Source: Rhizobium sp. ASV20 (GTDB lineage: Bacteria > Pseudomonadota > Alphaproteobacteria > Rhizobiales > Rhizobiaceae). From it: a stretch of DNA of 64,000 nt. The notes under the pieces are model-generated. The model was not told where the DNA came from. It did not search any database and saw nothing but the letters and a program-made list of their open reading frames with translations. Shown here piece after piece: positions 7,812 through 18,386 of this stretch (within the stretch, counting starts at the first letter, position 1; each line of letters begins with the position of its first letter). The stretch lies in contig NZ_JAELTU010000022.1 of assembly GCF_016429015.1 (NCBI RefSeq), forward strand, positions 1 to 64,000. The letters are read 5' to 3'. A program made the translations under genes and the position numbers.

Positions 7812-8846
7812 TCAGGCGTTCTGAGCTGCGAGCAACGGCTGCGGTTCGTCGCCATCCGATTCTGCGCGCTGGGCCAGACGTAGCTCCCAATCCAGCGACG
7901 AACGCACGATCGTTTCGAGGCTATTGTATTTCGGGACCCAGCCCAGCTCCCGATGCGCCAGCGTTGCATCCGCCACCACGCTGGCGGCATCGCCGGGCCG
8001 GCGTGGTGCGATATGAATGCGAAACGCGCGGCCATGCACGCGCATGACCATATTGAGCACATCGAGGACGGAGTAACCCGTGCCATAGCCGCAATTGGCG
8101 ACCATTGACTGGCCGCCACCGCGCAGATACCGCAATGCCAGGAGATGCGCCTCGGCAAGATCGCTGACGTGAATATAGTCGCGAACGCCGGTTCCATCGT
8201 GCGTCTGATAGTCCGTGCCGTAGATATTTACTTGGCGGCGGCGGCCGAGCGCCGCCTCGCAGGCAACCTTGACGAGATGGGTTGCACTTTGGCTCGATTG
8301 CCCCGCCCGCCCTTCTGGATCGGCACCGGCGACGTTGAAATAGCGCAGCGCCACATAGCTGAAATCGTAGGCCGCAGCGGCATCGCGCAACATCAGTTCC
8401 GACATCAGCTTGGATTGGCCATATGGGGATTCCGGCCTCGGCAGCGCGGTTTCGCTGACCGGCATGTCGGCCGGCTGCGCTCCATAAACGGCGGCCGTGG
8501 AGGAGAAGACGAAATGGCGAATTCCGGCGCGCACCGCAGCACTCATCAGGATGCGGGTCTTGCCGGTATTGTTTTCGTAGTAGGAGAGCGGGTCTTCGAT
8601 CGAGGTCGGGACGACGGCCGAGCCGGCGAAATGGATGATGGCGTCGATGCGGTTTTCAGCAAAGATCGTCTGCAGCAGCGCTTCATCGGCGATATCGCCG
8701 AGATAGAAGCGGGCGGCGGGCGGAACTGCCCAGCGAAAGCCGGTGGAGAGGCGATCGATAACCACGACGTCCTCGCCCGCATCCAGCAATTTCCAGACCA
8801 TATGGCTGCCGATATAGCCGGCTCCGCCAGTCACCAACACCGTCAT
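7812..8846 (-). CDS. galE: UDP-glucose 4-epimerase
   Basis: 344 residues of the extended short-chain dehydrogenase family. NAD binding TGGAGYIGSHMVWKLL starts near residue 6, the catalytic pair is in YGQSK (Tyr about 141) with SSTAAVYG upstream, and the C-terminal substrate loop (GTDYQTHDGTGVRDYIHVSDLAEAH) is diagnostic of GalE. The enzyme interconverts UDP-glucose and UDP-galactose, supplying galactose for exopolysaccharide and lipopolysaccharide in rhizobia. The ATG at 8844-8846 is preferred to a TTG six codons upstream. It ends convergent with the LysR gene, 18 bases away. Rhizobial genomes often carry several galE-like genes, so an epimerase with another sugar preference is possible. Confidence 0.88.
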   Translation of the reverse strand: MTVLVTGGAGYIGSHMVWKLLDAGEDVVVIDRLSTGFRWAVPPAARFYLGDIADEALLQTIFAENRIDAIIHFAGSAVVPTSIEDPLSYYENNTGKTRILMSAAVRAGIRHFVFSSTAAVYGAQPADMPVSETALPRPESPYGQSKLMSELMLRDAAAAYDFSYVALRYFNVAGADPEGRAGQSSQSATHLVKVACEAALGRRRQVNIYGTDYQTHDGTGVRDYIHVSDLAEAHLLALRYLRGGGQSMVANCGYGTGYSVLDVLNMVMRVHGRAFRIHIAPRRPGDAASVVADATLAHRELGWVPKYNSLETIVRSSLDWELRLAQRAESDGDEPQPLLAAQNA

Positions 8847-9015
8847 TCTTCGCGTCCCCGCCAAGTCTTGTTGGCGATATATGGCGCGTCGTCCCTTGCC
8901 AATTTGATTAAAAGCAGACGGCGGGAGGCGGAAGATTGCCAGAATGGTTAGGACAGCCTTTCCCGGATCAATTGCATTTTACCGATTGACGCCAAGCATC
9001 TTGCGGAGAATGCGT

Positions 9016-9043
9016 CCCTCCGTCCTTTCTTCGGGACAGAGGG
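9016..9043 (-). terminator. hairpin downstream of the aminotransferase
   Basis: CCCTC-C-GTCC (9016-9025) pairs with GGAC-A-GAGGG (9034-9043), with one mismatch. It lies 50 bases past the aminotransferase stop and 170 bases upstream of galE. The U-tract is weak on the minus strand, so termination is plausible but not certain. Confidence 0.4.
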
Positions 9044-9092
9044 TTATAGAGAGCGCGAAGCCAAACGTCGCGAATTGCGGTAGCGGCCGTTC

Positions 9093-10259
9093 TTACAACC
9101 CCTGAATATAGCGGCTCAGACGCTCTGCGGCGTCGGCAATCTTTGCCGGATCGCGGAGGAAGCAGGCACGCATGAAGAGCTCGCCGCCCTGCCCGAATGC
9201 CGTTCCCGGTGCCAGGCCGACGCCGGTCTTGTCGACGATGTCAAGCGCAGCCTCGCGGCTGTCGGTGACGCCATCGATCTTCAGGAAAGAGTAGAGAGCG
9301 CCATCCGGCTTCAGCGTGTGCACGCGATTGGTCGCAATCAGCGCGTCGCAGAGAATGTCACGCGAGCGGGTCGCCTTGGCGATGTTGGAGCGAACGAAAT
9401 CATCGCCTTCGTTCAAGGCGGCGACCGCCCCCCGCTGCATGAACTGCGCAACACCTGACGTCGAGTACTGCACCAGGTTCTCTATCACTTGACCGATCTC
9501 AGTCGGGGCGACGATCCAGCCGACACGCCAGCCTGTCATCGACCAGTTCTTCGAGAAGGAGTTGACGAAGAGGATCTTGTCGTCGGCTTCCTTGACGTCC
9601 AGGAAGCTCGGCGCGCGGCCGCCGGCATAGTAGTAAAGCGCATAGATTTCGTCGGCCATGATCCAGAGGCCGTGTTTGCGCGCCAGCGCCAGAATATCCC
9701 GGAGATCCTGATGGGTCGCCGTCCAGCCAGTGGGATTGGATGGGGTATTGATGAACAGGCCCTTGGTCTTCGGCGTGATCGCCGCTTCGAGGCGTCCGAG
9801 ATCGATCGCCCATTTGCCGTTTTCGAATTGCAGCGGCACGCCGACCGAGCGCGCGCCGGCAATTTCGAGCGCCGCGGCGATATTCGGCCAGGCGGGCGTC
9901 AGATAGACCATCTCGTCGCCCGGCGAGGTGATCGCCTGCACCGAGAGCTGAATCGCCTGCATGCCGGAGCCGACGACATAGAAATTCTCCATCGGCAGCG
10001 AGGTGCCGAAATGCCTGCCATAATAGTCTGCCAGCGCCTGACGCAGTTCCGGAATGCCCCGCTGCCAGGTGTAGAAGGTTTCGCCGGCATTGAGCGAGGC
10101 CATGGCGGCGCGATTGATGAAATCGGGCGTCGGCAGATCGCCCTCGCCGACCCAGAGCGGCAGGAGGCCATCACGGCCACGGGCGTAGTTCACCACTTCG
10201 ACGATGCCGCTTTCGGGGGCTGCGAGCGCGCGCGGGCTGAGGCTGTTCAGTATCGACAT
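9093..10259 (-). CDS. pyridoxal-phosphate aminotransferase, class I/II
   Basis: 388 residues, fold type I. The substrate and cofactor regions are clear: the N-terminal GEGDLPTPDFINRAA, NTPSNPTGW, then SFSKNWSMTGWRVGW with the Schiff-base lysine near residue 235, and a final FLRDPAKI arginine loop. It transfers an amino group between an amino acid and 2-oxoglutarate in the cytosol; the family includes aspartate, aromatic and alanine aminotransferases, and the exact donor cannot be read off. The ATG at 10257-10259 follows a GGAG ribosome site. The gene stands alone between galE and mscL, with hairpins on both sides. Confidence 0.88.
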   Translation of the reverse strand: MSILNSLSPRALAAPESGIVEVVNYARGRDGLLPLWVGEGDLPTPDFINRAAMASLNAGETFYTWQRGIPELRQALADYYGRHFGTSLPMENFYVVGSGMQAIQLSVQAITSPGDEMVYLTPAWPNIAAALEIAGARSVGVPLQFENGKWAIDLGRLEAAITPKTKGLFINTPSNPTGWTATHQDLRDILALARKHGLWIMADEIYALYYYAGGRAPSFLDVKEADDKILFVNSFSKNWSMTGWRVGWIVAPTEIGQVIENLVQYSTSGVAQFMQRGAVAALNEGDDFVRSNIAKATRSRDILCDALIATNRVHTLKPDGALYSFLKIDGVTDSREAALDIVDKTGVGLAPGTAFGQGGELFMRACFLRDPAKIADAAERLSRYIQGL

Positions 10260-10349
10260 GCAGAATCTCCGGTTTCTGCCTTCATAAAGCAGAGCGGCGG
10301 ACAAATCCCATGACTTTGCCTTAGCGACCGATCGATTTCCGTGATGAAT

Positions 10350-10384
10350 AAAGCCCCGGCCCATTGCGGGGCCGAGGCTTTTAA
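10350..10384 (-). terminator. intrinsic terminator of mscL
   Basis: On the minus strand a 13-base stem (AAAGCCTCGGCCC / GGGCCGGGGCTTT, one G-U pair) with a 6-base loop ends in TTTATT. It lies 22 bases after the mscL stop. Confidence 0.75.
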
Positions 10385-10405
10385 AAACATTCCCTCAAGG
10401 AGAAA

Positions 10406-10831
10406 TCAGCGCTTCGCAAGAAGATCACGGATTTCCGTCAGCAGCTGAACATCGGCCGGCGGCGGAGCTGCCTCGGCGACCTTCTCTTCCTTGCGCGCGA
10501 CCTGGGTCTGCAGCTTGTTCACGCCCTTGACCATCAAGAAGATAATCCAGGCGAGGATCAGGAAATTGATGAGGACGGTGATGAAGTTGCCGTAGGCGAA
10601 AACCGCGCCCTGGGCGCGGGCGGCAGCCAGCGTCGGCGCATTGACCGCCGAAGAAAGACCGACGAAGTAGTTCGAGAAATCGAAGCCGCCGAAAATGGCA
10701 CCGACAATCGGCATGATGATATCGTCAACCAGCGATTTCACGATGCCACCGAAAGCACCGCCGATGATCACGCCGACCGCGAGATCCATGACATTGCCTC
10801 GGGCGATAAATGCCTTGAATTCATTAAGCAT
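10406..10831 (-). CDS. mscL: large-conductance mechanosensitive channel
   Basis: 141 residues, the normal length. The N-terminal amphipathic helix and first pore helix read [37 protein letters not shown], with the conserved small-residue pore face. A periplasmic loop follows, then the second helix ([26 protein letters not shown]) and the C-terminal cytoplasmic bundle ending [12 protein letters not shown]. It forms a homopentamer in the inner membrane that opens on hypo-osmotic shock. It is monocistronic with its own terminator. Confidence 0.97.
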   Translation of the reverse strand: MLNEFKAFIARGNVMDLAVGVIIGGAFGGIVKSLVDDIIMPIVGAIFGGFDFSNYFVGLSSAVNAPTLAAARAQGAVFAYGNFITVLINFLILAWIIFLMVKGVNKLQTQVARKEEKVAEAAPPPADVQLLTEIRDLLAKR

Positions 10832-11082
10832 TGAGCAGTCCCCTTCGCGTTGCCGTTGAATTCACTATTGATGATTAGCATCATCTTTTATGTTATTTTT
10901 CAACAGCAAATTGGTACTTCGCTCTGCTCCGGCACCCATATCCCAAGATAATTCCATGGTTAAGACAACCTATTCGTGCGCACACCGGTTTTCTTGTTCG
11001 TCAGTTGCGGGCAACGCGATCAGAGGCGCCGGCAACGGGCCTAGCAGAATTCCGGTCGCGCATCGCATTCGGCAGCGACAAT

Positions 11083-11643
11083 CTACCCTTGGAGTTTCCG
11101 CATCACCTTCGCGATCAGCTCGCGAACATAGTCCTCCCCGAGGGGGCAATCGAAAAGGATGCGGTATATGATCGGCGAGATGACATGATCCATGAGCTCT
11201 TCCAGGTCAGGAAAGGGCTCGCCGGATTTTTCCGCCCGAGCGATGAGAACGGCAAGTTGCTGCTGCATGTAGCAGCGGCACTTTTCGACACTATTGCCGT
11301 CAGTCGAGGAAAGAACGTCGCGCAACATCTGCCGTCCGACACCGGATGCCATCTCGTCGGCATATTGCTCGATCCATGACTCCAGATCCTCGCGGGCACT
11401 GCCGATCTTCGGGGGCTCGCTCTCCGGCCGCAAGCGCGCAGCAGCCACATCAGCCAGAAGCTCCTGCAGATCGCCCCAGCGACGGTAGATGGTGGATGGC
11501 GTGACATTGGCGCGCTGCGCGATCAAGGGGATCGTCACATCGGTGCGATCCATCGTTGCGAGTATGTCGCGGACGGATTGATGAACCGCTGCCTGTACTC
11601 TGGCGCTGCGCCCACCCGGACGCGGATTCTCTCTGTGGCTCAT
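11083..11643 (-). CDS. TetR/AcrR family transcriptional regulator
   Basis: 186 residues from the ATG at 11641-11643, which has an AAAGG ribosome site; the frame is open 17 codons further upstream without a start signal. The N-terminal helix-turn-helix is IPLIAQRANVTPSTIYRRWGDLQELLADV (about residues 35-63). The C-terminal ligand domain (RPESEPPKIGSAREDLESWIEQYADEM) fits the TetR_C_11 type. It is divergent from an MFS exporter with paired repeats in the 138-base gap, the standard arrangement of a drug-responsive repressor and its pump. Confidence 0.92.
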   Translation of the reverse strand: MSHRENPRPGGRSARVQAAVHQSVRDILATMDRTDVTIPLIAQRANVTPSTIYRRWGDLQELLADVAAARLRPESEPPKIGSAREDLESWIEQYADEMASGVGRQMLRDVLSSTDGNSVEKCRCYMQQQLAVLIARAEKSGEPFPDLEELMDHVISPIIYRILFDCPLGEDYVRELIAKVMRKLQG

Positions 11644-11697
11644 AAGCCTTTGCCAATCTTTCGTTTTTGCGGGCAGTGGTGCACAATCCGACACCGA

Positions 11698-11765
11698 CTA
11701 ACGCAAATTATTTGCTTTTGCGCGTCTGGCATCCTATATCCGCCTAACGCAATCTTTTAGCTTTA
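11698..11765. promoter_or_regulatory. two operator-like repeats between tetR-type gene and exporter
   Basis: CTAACGCAA begins at 11698 and again at 11744, 46 bases apart. The first copy continues into GCAAATTATTTGC, a perfect 6-base inverted repeat; the second continues as GCAATCTTTTAGC, a degenerate version. The second lies 17 bases before the exporter start. These are candidate binding sites for the TetR protein. Confidence 0.5.
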
Positions 11766-11781
11766 AGTCAGGATATAGTCG

Positions 11782-12993
11782 ATGACTGAGCCCGTTTCCA
11801 CCGCTAGCGCGCCGATTTCATCGGCCAGACGCCTCGCGCCCCTCTACTATGCCGCAACCAGCGCGCTATTTTTTGCCGCCTCATCAGCACCGACGCCGCT
11901 CTACCGTCTCTACCAGCAGACCTTCGCCTTCTCGCCGGTGCTGATCACGGTCATCTTCGCCGTATATGCCTTCGCCCTCCTCGTCGCGCTGCTGATCGTC
12001 GGCTCGATTTCCGATCATCTGGGCCGGCGCCCGGTGATCTTCGCATCGATCCTCCTCAATATGGTGGCAATGGCGCTATTTTTAATGGCCGAAGGGCCGA
12101 ATTGGCTGATCGCGGCCCGCATCGTGCAGGGGTTGGCAACGGGCGCTGCCGCCAGTTCCATCGGAGCTGCCCTCGTCGACCTCGATCCGATCAAGGGCTC
12201 GATTACCAATAGTCTCGCGCCGCTTGCCGGCATGGCGATCGGCGCGCTCGGGACGAGCCTGCTCGTTCAGTTTGCGCCTGCGCCGATGCTGCTCGTCTAT
12301 GCCGTGACGCTCGCCCTCCTCGTCGTCCAAGCCGTGCTCCTTTGGCTCGTGCCGGAGACGACGCAGCGCCGCGCCGGGCTGCTTGCATCGCTGAAGCCGG
12401 AAGTGGCGGTGCCGCCGCAGGTGCGGCGCACACTGCTGGCGCTGACGCCCATCAACATCGCCGTCTGGGCGCTCGGCGGCTTCTATCTGTCGCTTGTCCC
12501 TTCGCTAGTCAGCGCGACGACCGGCAGCACTGCACCCTTGATCGGAGGCTCCGTGGTTGCGGCCTTGACAATAAGCGGGGCGAGCGCCGTCTTCCTGTTG
12601 CGCAAGAGATCCGCTGCCACGGCCATGTGGTTCGGCGTATCAAGCATGACCCTCGGCGTCCTGGCCGTGATTGCCGGCGTGCATACGGCTGAAGTATCGA
12701 TCCTCGCCGTAGGAACTGTAATCGCCGGCTCGGGCTTCGGAGCAACCTTCCTTGGCACGGTGCGCAGCATCATGCCATTGGCCAAGCCCGACGAACGCGC
12801 CGGTCTTCTCTCGGCTTTCTACATCGAGAGCTATCTCGCCTTCAGCGTGCCCGCCATCGTCGCAGGCTTCCTGTCGAAGGCGCTTGGATATGCCGAAGCG
12901 GCCGATATTTATGCTGCAGCCATCATTCTGCTTGTCGGCTGGGGCGTTGTTGCCCTGAGGACCGGCAAGGACAAGCAACTAAGCATAGCGTAA
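11782..12993 (+). CDS. MFS transporter, drug-efflux type
   Basis: 403 residues with about 12 membrane helices. The N-terminal half has STPLYRLYQQTFAFSPVLITVIFAVYAFALL, then GSISDHLGRRPVIFASILLN, the motif A loop between helices 2 and 3. It is an inner-membrane proton-driven exporter. The ATG at 11782 follows TCAGGA. It is divergent from a TetR regulator and probably repressed by it. The cargo is unknown. Confidence 0.9.
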   Translation: MTEPVSTASAPISSARRLAPLYYAATSALFFAASSAPTPLYRLYQQTFAFSPVLITVIFAVYAFALLVALLIVGSISDHLGRRPVIFASILLNMVAMALFLMAEGPNWLIAARIVQGLATGAAASSIGAALVDLDPIKGSITNSLAPLAGMAIGALGTSLLVQFAPAPMLLVYAVTLALLVVQAVLLWLVPETTQRRAGLLASLKPEVAVPPQVRRTLLALTPINIAVWALGGFYLSLVPSLVSATTGSTAPLIGGSVVAALTISGASAVFLLRKRSAATAMWFGVSSMTLGVLAVIAGVHTAEVSILAVGTVIAGSGFGATFLGTVRSIMPLAKPDERAGLLSAFYIESYLAFSVPAIVAGFLSKALGYAEAADIYAAAIILLVGWGVVALRTGKDKQLSIA

Positions 12994-13060
12994 GATATTG
13001 CTTACAAATTTACCTCGGCAAAACCGCTGTTATTGACCACAATGCCGGCTCGTCAAGGAT

Positions 13061-13091
13061 AAAAGAAAAGGCCGCCCCAAAGGAGCGGCCT
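13061..13091 (-). terminator. intrinsic terminator of the beta-oxidation operon
   Basis: On the minus strand AGGCCGC and GCGGCCT form a stem around a 9-base loop, followed by TTTTCTTTT. It lies 31 bases after the stop of the FadB-like gene and ends the three-gene operon. Confidence 0.8.
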
Positions 13092-13121
13092 ATCGTTTGC
13101 CATCAAAGACGGCGCCTCGCC

Positions 13122-15332
13122 TCAGGCTGCCTTCTCGACGCGATAAGGGTCAAAGCGCCCGTAGAAAGTCTCGCCCTTCGCGGCCATGTCCTTCAACAGC
13201 GTCGTCGGCTGGAAATGCGGGCCGTAAGCGGCGGCGAGCTTTTCGCAAAGTTGCACGAAAACCTTCACGCCCATGCCGTCGATGTAGGAGAGCGCGCCGC
13301 CGGTATAGGGGGCAAAACCAAAACCGAGGATCGAGCCGACATCGGCCTCGCGCGGGTCGGTGACGATGCCCTCTTCGATGGTGCGAGATGCCTCGAGCGC
13401 GATGGTGACGAGGAAGCGCTGCTTCAGCACGCTGACATCGACATCATCGGCCTTCTTCTGCGGATACAGATCCTTGAGGCCCGGCCAGAGCGACTTCTTG
13501 GCCGGCTTCGGCGGATACTCATAGAAGCCCTTGGAATTCTTTCGGCCCAGACGCCCCTCGCGCTCCACCAGACCGGTGACGAGCTGCATGTGACGCGGAT
13601 CGACAGCCTTCTCGCCGAGATCGGCGACGGTTGCCTTCAGGATCTTGTAGGAGAGATCGATGGCGACTTCGTCGTTGAGCGCCAGCGGTCCGACCGGCAT
13701 GCCGGCCATCTTGGCGGCATTCTCGATCATGGTCGCGGGCACGCCTTCGATCAGCATGTCATAGGCTTCGTGGATGTAGCGGAAGACGCAGCGATTGACG
13801 AAGAAACCGCGCGTGTCGTTGACGACGATCGGCGTCTTCTTGATCGCGGCGACATAATCAAGCGCGACGGCCAGCGCATGATCGCCGGTTTCCTTGCCGA
13901 GAATGACTTCCGTCAGCATCATCTTCTCCACAGGCGAGAAGAAGTGGACGCCGATGAAATCGGCCGGGCGCTTGGAATTCTTTGCAAGCCCCGAGATCGG
14001 CAGCGTCGAGGTATTGGAGGCGAAAACGGCGCCGGCGGGCAACACGGCTTCAACGGCCTCGATGACGGCCTTCTTGACTTCGCGATCCTCGAACACGGCC
14101 TCGATGACAAGATCGGCATCCTTCAGATCGGCATAATCTGATGATGGCGTAATGCGGGAGAGCAGAGCTGTGCCCTCGTCTTGCGTCAGCCTTCCCTTAC
14201 CGATCGAATCCTTGACCAGCCCTTCGCCGACGCCCTTGCCTTTGGTCGCGGCTTCGATATCGCGGTCGATGAGTGTGACGGGAATGCCGGCCGCTGCAGT
14301 CACATAGGCGATCGAGGCTCCCATGAAGCCGGCGCCGACGATGCCAACCTTCTTCAGCCCCGTCTTCGGCTGGCCTGCCGGACGGCGGGCGCCCTTGCCG
14401 AGCTCCTGCATGGAGATGAACAGCGAACGGATCATCGAATAGGCTTCGGTCGTCTGCAGTACGTGGGTGAAATAGCGCTGCTCGATCTTCAGGCCGGTAT
14501 CGAAGGGAACCTGCAGGCCTTCATAGACGCATTTGAGGATGGCAAGTGCAGCCGGATAATTGCCCGAGGTCTCGCGGCGCAGGATGGCGGGCGCTGCCGG
14601 CCAGAGCTGTGCTGCAGCCGGCGTCCAGATGCCGCCGCCCGGTGCCTTGAAGCCCTTTTCGTCCCATGGGGCGACGGGCTTCAGGCCGTCCTTGATCATC
14701 TGCTTGGCGGCCGGGATCAGCTGATCCGGTTCGACCACCTGATGCACGAGGTTCATCGCCTTGGCGCGCGCCGCCGTCAGCGACTGGCCCGTGGTCATCA
14801 TCTGCAAGGCCGATTGTGCATCCGTCAGGCGGGCGATGCGCTGCGTGCCGCCGGCGCCGGGGAAGATGCCGACCTTGACCTCAGGCAGCGCAATCTTGAC
14901 GCTCTTGGCGCTCGACGCGACGCGGCCGTGGCAAGCCAGCGACAGCTCGAAAGCGCCGCCCATGCAGGTGCCGTTGATGGCCGAAACCCAAGGCTTGCCG
15001 CAGGTTTCGAGCTTGCGGAACAGGCCCGTCATGCGACCGACGAGATCGAAGAGCTTCTTCGCAGCCGCTGCCGGGTTTTTCGCCTTCTCCTCCTGATAGA
15101 AGGAGAACATCGACTTGATCATCGAGAGATCGGCGCCGCCGGAGAAGGAAGACTTGCCAGACGTGAAGACCACGCCCTTGACGGCGGCATCGGCGACGGT
15201 CGCATCGATGATGGCGTTCAGCTCTTCGAGGATCTCAGCTGTGAAGACATTCATCGACTTGCCGGGCATGTCCCAGGTAACAAGCGCGATGCCGTCTGCG
15301 TCGGTCTCAACGGTGAAATTTGTGTAAGCCAT
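13122..15332 (-). CDS. 3-hydroxyacyl-CoA dehydrogenase / enoyl-CoA hydratase, FadB/FadJ-like
   Basis: 736 residues, a bifunctional beta-oxidation enzyme. The N-terminal crotonase domain (about 1-190) has [14 protein letters not shown] and [14 protein letters not shown]; the NAD-binding dehydrogenase domain begins [21 protein letters not shown] near residue 329, followed by [15 protein letters not shown] and the C-terminal repeat ending in [16 protein letters not shown]. It hydrates enoyl-CoA and oxidises the 3-hydroxyacyl-CoA with NAD. The ATG at 15330-15332 has GAGGAGGGG upstream. It follows the thiolase by 13 bases, and both follow the acyl-CoA dehydrogenase, so one operon encodes all steps. 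The same three genes sit beside podJ in Sinorhizobium as I recall. Confidence 0.93.
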   Translation of the reverse strand: MAYTNFTVETDADGIALVTWDMPGKSMNVFTAEILEELNAIIDATVADAAVKGVVFTSGKSSFSGGADLSMIKSMFSFYQEEKAKNPAAAAKKLFDLVGRMTGLFRKLETCGKPWVSAINGTCMGGAFELSLACHGRVASSAKSVKIALPEVKVGIFPGAGGTQRIARLTDAQSALQMMTTGQSLTAARAKAMNLVHQVVEPDQLIPAAKQMIKDGLKPVAPWDEKGFKAPGGGIWTPAAAQLWPAAPAILRRETSGNYPAALAILKCVYEGLQVPFDTGLKIEQRYFTHVLQTTEAYSMIRSLFISMQELGKGARRPAGQPKTGLKKVGIVGAGFMGASIAYVTAAAGIPVTLIDRDIEAATKGKGVGEGLVKDSIGKGRLTQDEGTALLSRITPSSDYADLKDADLVIEAVFEDREVKKAVIEAVEAVLPAGAVFASNTSTLPISGLAKNSKRPADFIGVHFFSPVEKMMLTEVILGKETGDHALAVALDYVAAIKKTPIVVNDTRGFFVNRCVFRYIHEAYDMLIEGVPATMIENAAKMAGMPVGPLALNDEVAIDLSYKILKATVADLGEKAVDPRHMQLVTGLVEREGRLGRKNSKGFYEYPPKPAKKSLWPGLKDLYPQKKADDVDVSVLKQRFLVTIALEASRTIEEGIVTDPREADVGSILGFGFAPYTGGALSYIDGMGVKVFVQLCEKLAAAYGPHFQPTTLLKDMAAKGETFYGRFDPYRVEKAA

Positions 15333-15345
15333 TGGTTTCCCCTCC

Positions 15346-16554
15346 TCAGACGCGTTCGATGATCGTCGCGGTGCCCATGCCGGCACCGATGCAGAGCGTG
15401 ACCAGCGCGGTGTTGAGGTCGCGGCGCTCCAGCTCGTCCAGCACGGTGCCGAGGATCATCGCGCCGGTTGCACCGAGCGGATGGCCCATGGCAATCGCGC
15501 CGCCATTGACGTTGATCTTGTCATGCGGGATCTCGAAAGCCTGCATGTAGCGCAGCACGACGGCGGCAAAGGCTTCGTTGAGTTCGAAAAGATCGATATC
15601 GGCAAGCGTCATGCCGCTGCGCTTCAAAAGCTTCTCGGTGACATCGACCGGGCCGGTCAGCATCAGCGCCGGGTCGGAGCCGATATTGGCAAAAGCCTTG
15701 ATGCGGCCGCGCGGCTTCAAGCTCATGCTCTGCCCACCCGCCTTGGAGCCGAGCAACACGGCAGCGGCACCATCGACGATGCCGGAGGAGTTGCCGGCAT
15801 GATGGACGTAGTTGATGCGCTCGACTTCCGGATGCGCCTGGATGGCAACGGCTTCGAAACCACCCATTTCGCCGGGCAGCTGGAAGGACGGATTGAGCGA
15901 GGCGAGCGCCTGCATATCGGTGCCGGGACGCATGTGCTCGTCGCGGTCGAGAATGGTCAGGCCGTTGATGTCCTTCACCGGCACGACGGAATTCTTGAAG
16001 TAGCCCTTCTCCCAGGCATTGGCGGCGCGCTTCTGGCTTTCGACCGCATAGGCATCAACGTCATCGCGGGAGAAGCCGTATTTCGTGGCGATGAGATCGG
16101 CGGACACGCCCTGCGGCATGAAATAGGCCGGGAAGTTGACCGAGGGGTCCATGAACCATGCTCCGCCGGACATGCCCAAACCGACGCGCGACATGCTTTC
16201 GACACCGCCGGCGATGACGATATCGTCAGCCCCTTGCGCGATCTTGCCCGCAGCGAAATTCACGGCATCGAGGCCCGAGGCGCAGAAGCGGGAAATCTGC
16301 ATGCCCGGCGCCTTGTTGGAATAGCCTGCTTCGAAGGCAGCGCCCTTCGGAATGACGGCGCCGGCATCCATGACGGGATCGACGCAGCCCATGATGATGT
16401 CGTCAACCGTTTCGGTGTCGAGGCCGTTGCGGTCGCGCAGTGCCTCCAGCGTCTTGGCGGCGAGGCGAACGGACGGCACTTCGTGCAGCGACCCATCCTT
16501 CTTGCCGCGCCCGCGCGGCGTGCGCACATGGTCGTAAATGAAAACCTCGGTCAT
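15346..16554 (-). CDS. acetyl-CoA C-acyltransferase (thiolase, FadA-like)
   Basis: 402 residues. All thiolase landmarks are present: the nucleophile in [13 protein letters not shown] (Cys about 90), GGVESMSRV, the substrate loop [16 protein letters not shown], and the C-terminal acid/base cysteine in [16 protein letters not shown]. It cleaves 3-oxoacyl-CoA to acetyl-CoA and a shortened acyl-CoA in the cytosol. It lies between the acyl-CoA dehydrogenase (35 bases upstream) and the FadB-like gene. Confidence 0.93.
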   Translation of the reverse strand: MTEVFIYDHVRTPRGRGKKDGSLHEVPSVRLAAKTLEALRDRNGLDTETVDDIIMGCVDPVMDAGAVIPKGAAFEAGYSNKAPGMQISRFCASGLDAVNFAAGKIAQGADDIVIAGGVESMSRVGLGMSGGAWFMDPSVNFPAYFMPQGVSADLIATKYGFSRDDVDAYAVESQKRAANAWEKGYFKNSVVPVKDINGLTILDRDEHMRPGTDMQALASLNPSFQLPGEMGGFEAVAIQAHPEVERINYVHHAGNSSGIVDGAAAVLLGSKAGGQSMSLKPRGRIKAFANIGSDPALMLTGPVDVTEKLLKRSGMTLADIDLFELNEAFAAVVLRYMQAFEIPHDKINVNGGAIAMGHPLGATGAMILGTVLDELERRDLNTALVTLCIGAGMGTATIIERV

Positions 16555-16589
16555 GTCTCATCTCCCTGCAGCGGCAAGTGCCGCCTTGA

Positions 16590-18386
16590 TCAAAAGGCTT
16601 CCGCCGCCAGTTCCATCATCGTGTCGGCGCCGGTTTCGATGCGGGCCTTGCGCAACGTCGTTTCCGGCATGATGCGCTCCATATAGAACCGCGCCGTGAC
16701 AAGCTTGTTCTTCAGATAATCCTCGCGCGCGCTGTCGCCGCTTGCAAGGCCATCCTGCGCCGCCTTCGCCATCTTCGCCCACATGTAGCCGAGGACGACG
16801 AGGCCGAAGAGGTGCATGTAGTCGGTCGAGCCGGCGCCGGCATTGTCGGGCTTGGCCATGGCGTTCTGCATGAACCACATGGTCGCGGCCTGCACGTCGT
16901 TCAAGCCCTTCTTCAGATGCTTGGTGTAGAAAGCCATCTGCTCGTCGTTGCGGTTTTCCTCGCAGAAATCGCCGATTTCCTTGAAGAGGGCCATGACGGC
17001 GCGGCCACCATTCAGCGCCAGCTTGCGGCCGACGAGATCGAGCGCCTGGATGCCGTTGGCGCCTTCGTAGATCATGGCGATGCGGGCATCGCGGACATAC
17101 TGGCTCATGCCATGCTCTTCGATGTAGCCGTGGCCGCCGAAGACCTGCTGCGCCATGACGGCGTGCTCGAAGCCCTTGTCGGTCATGACGCCCTTGAGAA
17201 TAGGCGTCGCGAGACCAAGGATATCATCGGCCGCCTGACGATCCTTTTCGTCCGGGGAACGATGGGCGATATCGGATTTCAGCGCCGTCCACAGCAGGAA
17301 GGCGCGGCCGGCTTCATTGAAGGCGCGGATCGTCATCAGCGAGCGGCGGATATCGGGATGGACGATGATCGGATCGGCCTTCTTGTCCGGTGCCTTCGGG
17401 CCGGAAAGCGAGCGGCCCTGGATGCGCTCGCGGGCATAGTTGGCAGCATTCTGATAGGCAATCTCGGCGATGGAGAGGCCCTGCAGGCCAACCCCGAGAC
17501 GCGCCTCGTTCATCATGACGAACATGGCGTTGAGGCCCTTGTTCTCGGCACCGATGAGGAAGCCTGTCGCCTCGTCATAATTCATGACGCAGGTCGCGTT
17601 GCCGTGAATGCCCATCTTGTGCTCGATTGCGCCGCAGGAGACCGGATTGCGCGCGCCGAGCGAACCGTCGTCCTTGACCATGAACTTCGGAACGATGAAC
17701 AGCGAAATGCCCTTGGTTCCCTCAGGCGCGCCTTCGATGCGGGCAAGGACGAGATGGACGATATTATCCGTCATGTCGTGCTCGCCGGCGGAGATGAAAA
17801 TCTTCTGGCCGGAGATTTTGTAGCTGCCGTCGCCCTGCGGAACCGCCTTGGTGCGCAGGAGGCCGAGATCGGTGCCGCAATGCGGTTCGGTGAGGTTCAT
17901 GGTGCCGGACCAGGTGCCCTCGACCATTTTCGGAAGATAGGTCTGCTTCTGCGCATCGGAGCCGTGGACGAGGATCGCGGCGATCGCGCCCTGTGTCAGG
18001 CCCGGATACATCATCAGCGACATGTTGGCGGCGGAAGTATATTCGCCGACGGCGCAATGCAGCACATAGGGAAGCCCCTGCCCGCCGAACTCTTCCGGCA
18101 CGGCGAGGCCGAGCCAGCCGCCTTCGCGATAGGCGCGGTAAGCCTCCTTGAAACCCTTCGGCGTCGAAACCGTGCCGTCGTCGTGGCGTACGCAGCCTTC
18201 CTGATCACCCGAGTAATTCAGGGGGAAAAGCACCTCTTCCGACAGCTTTGCCGCTTCGCTGACGATCGCCTCGATCATGTCAGGCGTCGCATCGGCATAA
18301 CCCGGAAGGTTGTTGTAGCGCTCCACCCCGAGCACATCGTTCAGGACGAAGAGCGTATCGTTCACGGGGGCCTTGTAGACTGGCAT
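16590..18386 (-). CDS. acyl-CoA dehydrogenase (long form, C-terminal extension)
   Basis: 598 residues, longer than the roughly 380 of short-chain enzymes; the extra part is the N-terminal helix ([16 protein letters not shown]) plus a C-terminal acyl-CoA dehydrogenase-like domain. FAD/substrate motifs include [40 protein letters not shown] and the active-site loop [26 protein letters not shown]. It makes trans-2-enoyl-CoA as the first step of beta-oxidation; relatives also act on 3-methylthiopropionyl-CoA (DmdC), so the chain preference is uncertain. It leads the operon, and a perfect palindrome at 18453-18474 sits 67 bases upstream. Confidence 0.92.
   Translation of the reverse strand: MPVYKAPVNDTLFVLNDVLGVERYNNLPGYADATPDMIEAIVSEAAKLSEEVLFPLNYSGDQEGCVRHDDGTVSTPKGFKEAYRAYREGGWLGLAVPEEFGGQGLPYVLHCAVGEYTSAANMSLMMYPGLTQGAIAAILVHGSDAQKQTYLPKMVEGTWSGTMNLTEPHCGTDLGLLRTKAVPQGDGSYKISGQKIFISAGEHDMTDNIVHLVLARIEGAPEGTKGISLFIVPKFMVKDDGSLGARNPVSCGAIEHKMGIHGNATCVMNYDEATGFLIGAENKGLNAMFVMMNEARLGVGLQGLSIAEIAYQNAANYARERIQGRSLSGPKAPDKKADPIIVHPDIRRSLMTIRAFNEAGRAFLLWTALKSDIAHRSPDEKDRQAADDILGLATPILKGVMTDKGFEHAVMAQQVFGGHGYIEEHGMSQYVRDARIAMIYEGANGIQALDLVGRKLALNGGRAVMALFKEIGDFCEENRNDEQMAFYTKHLKKGLNDVQAATMWFMQNAMAKPDNAGAGSTDYMHLFGLVVLGYMWAKMAKAAQDGLASGDSAREDYLKNKLVTARFYMERIMPETTLRKARIETGADTMMELAAEAF

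Noticed and set aside
14181..16686. Two long plus-strand frames (14181-15362 and 15481-16686)
   Set aside because: Antisense of the FadB-like and thiolase genes; no protein family motif.
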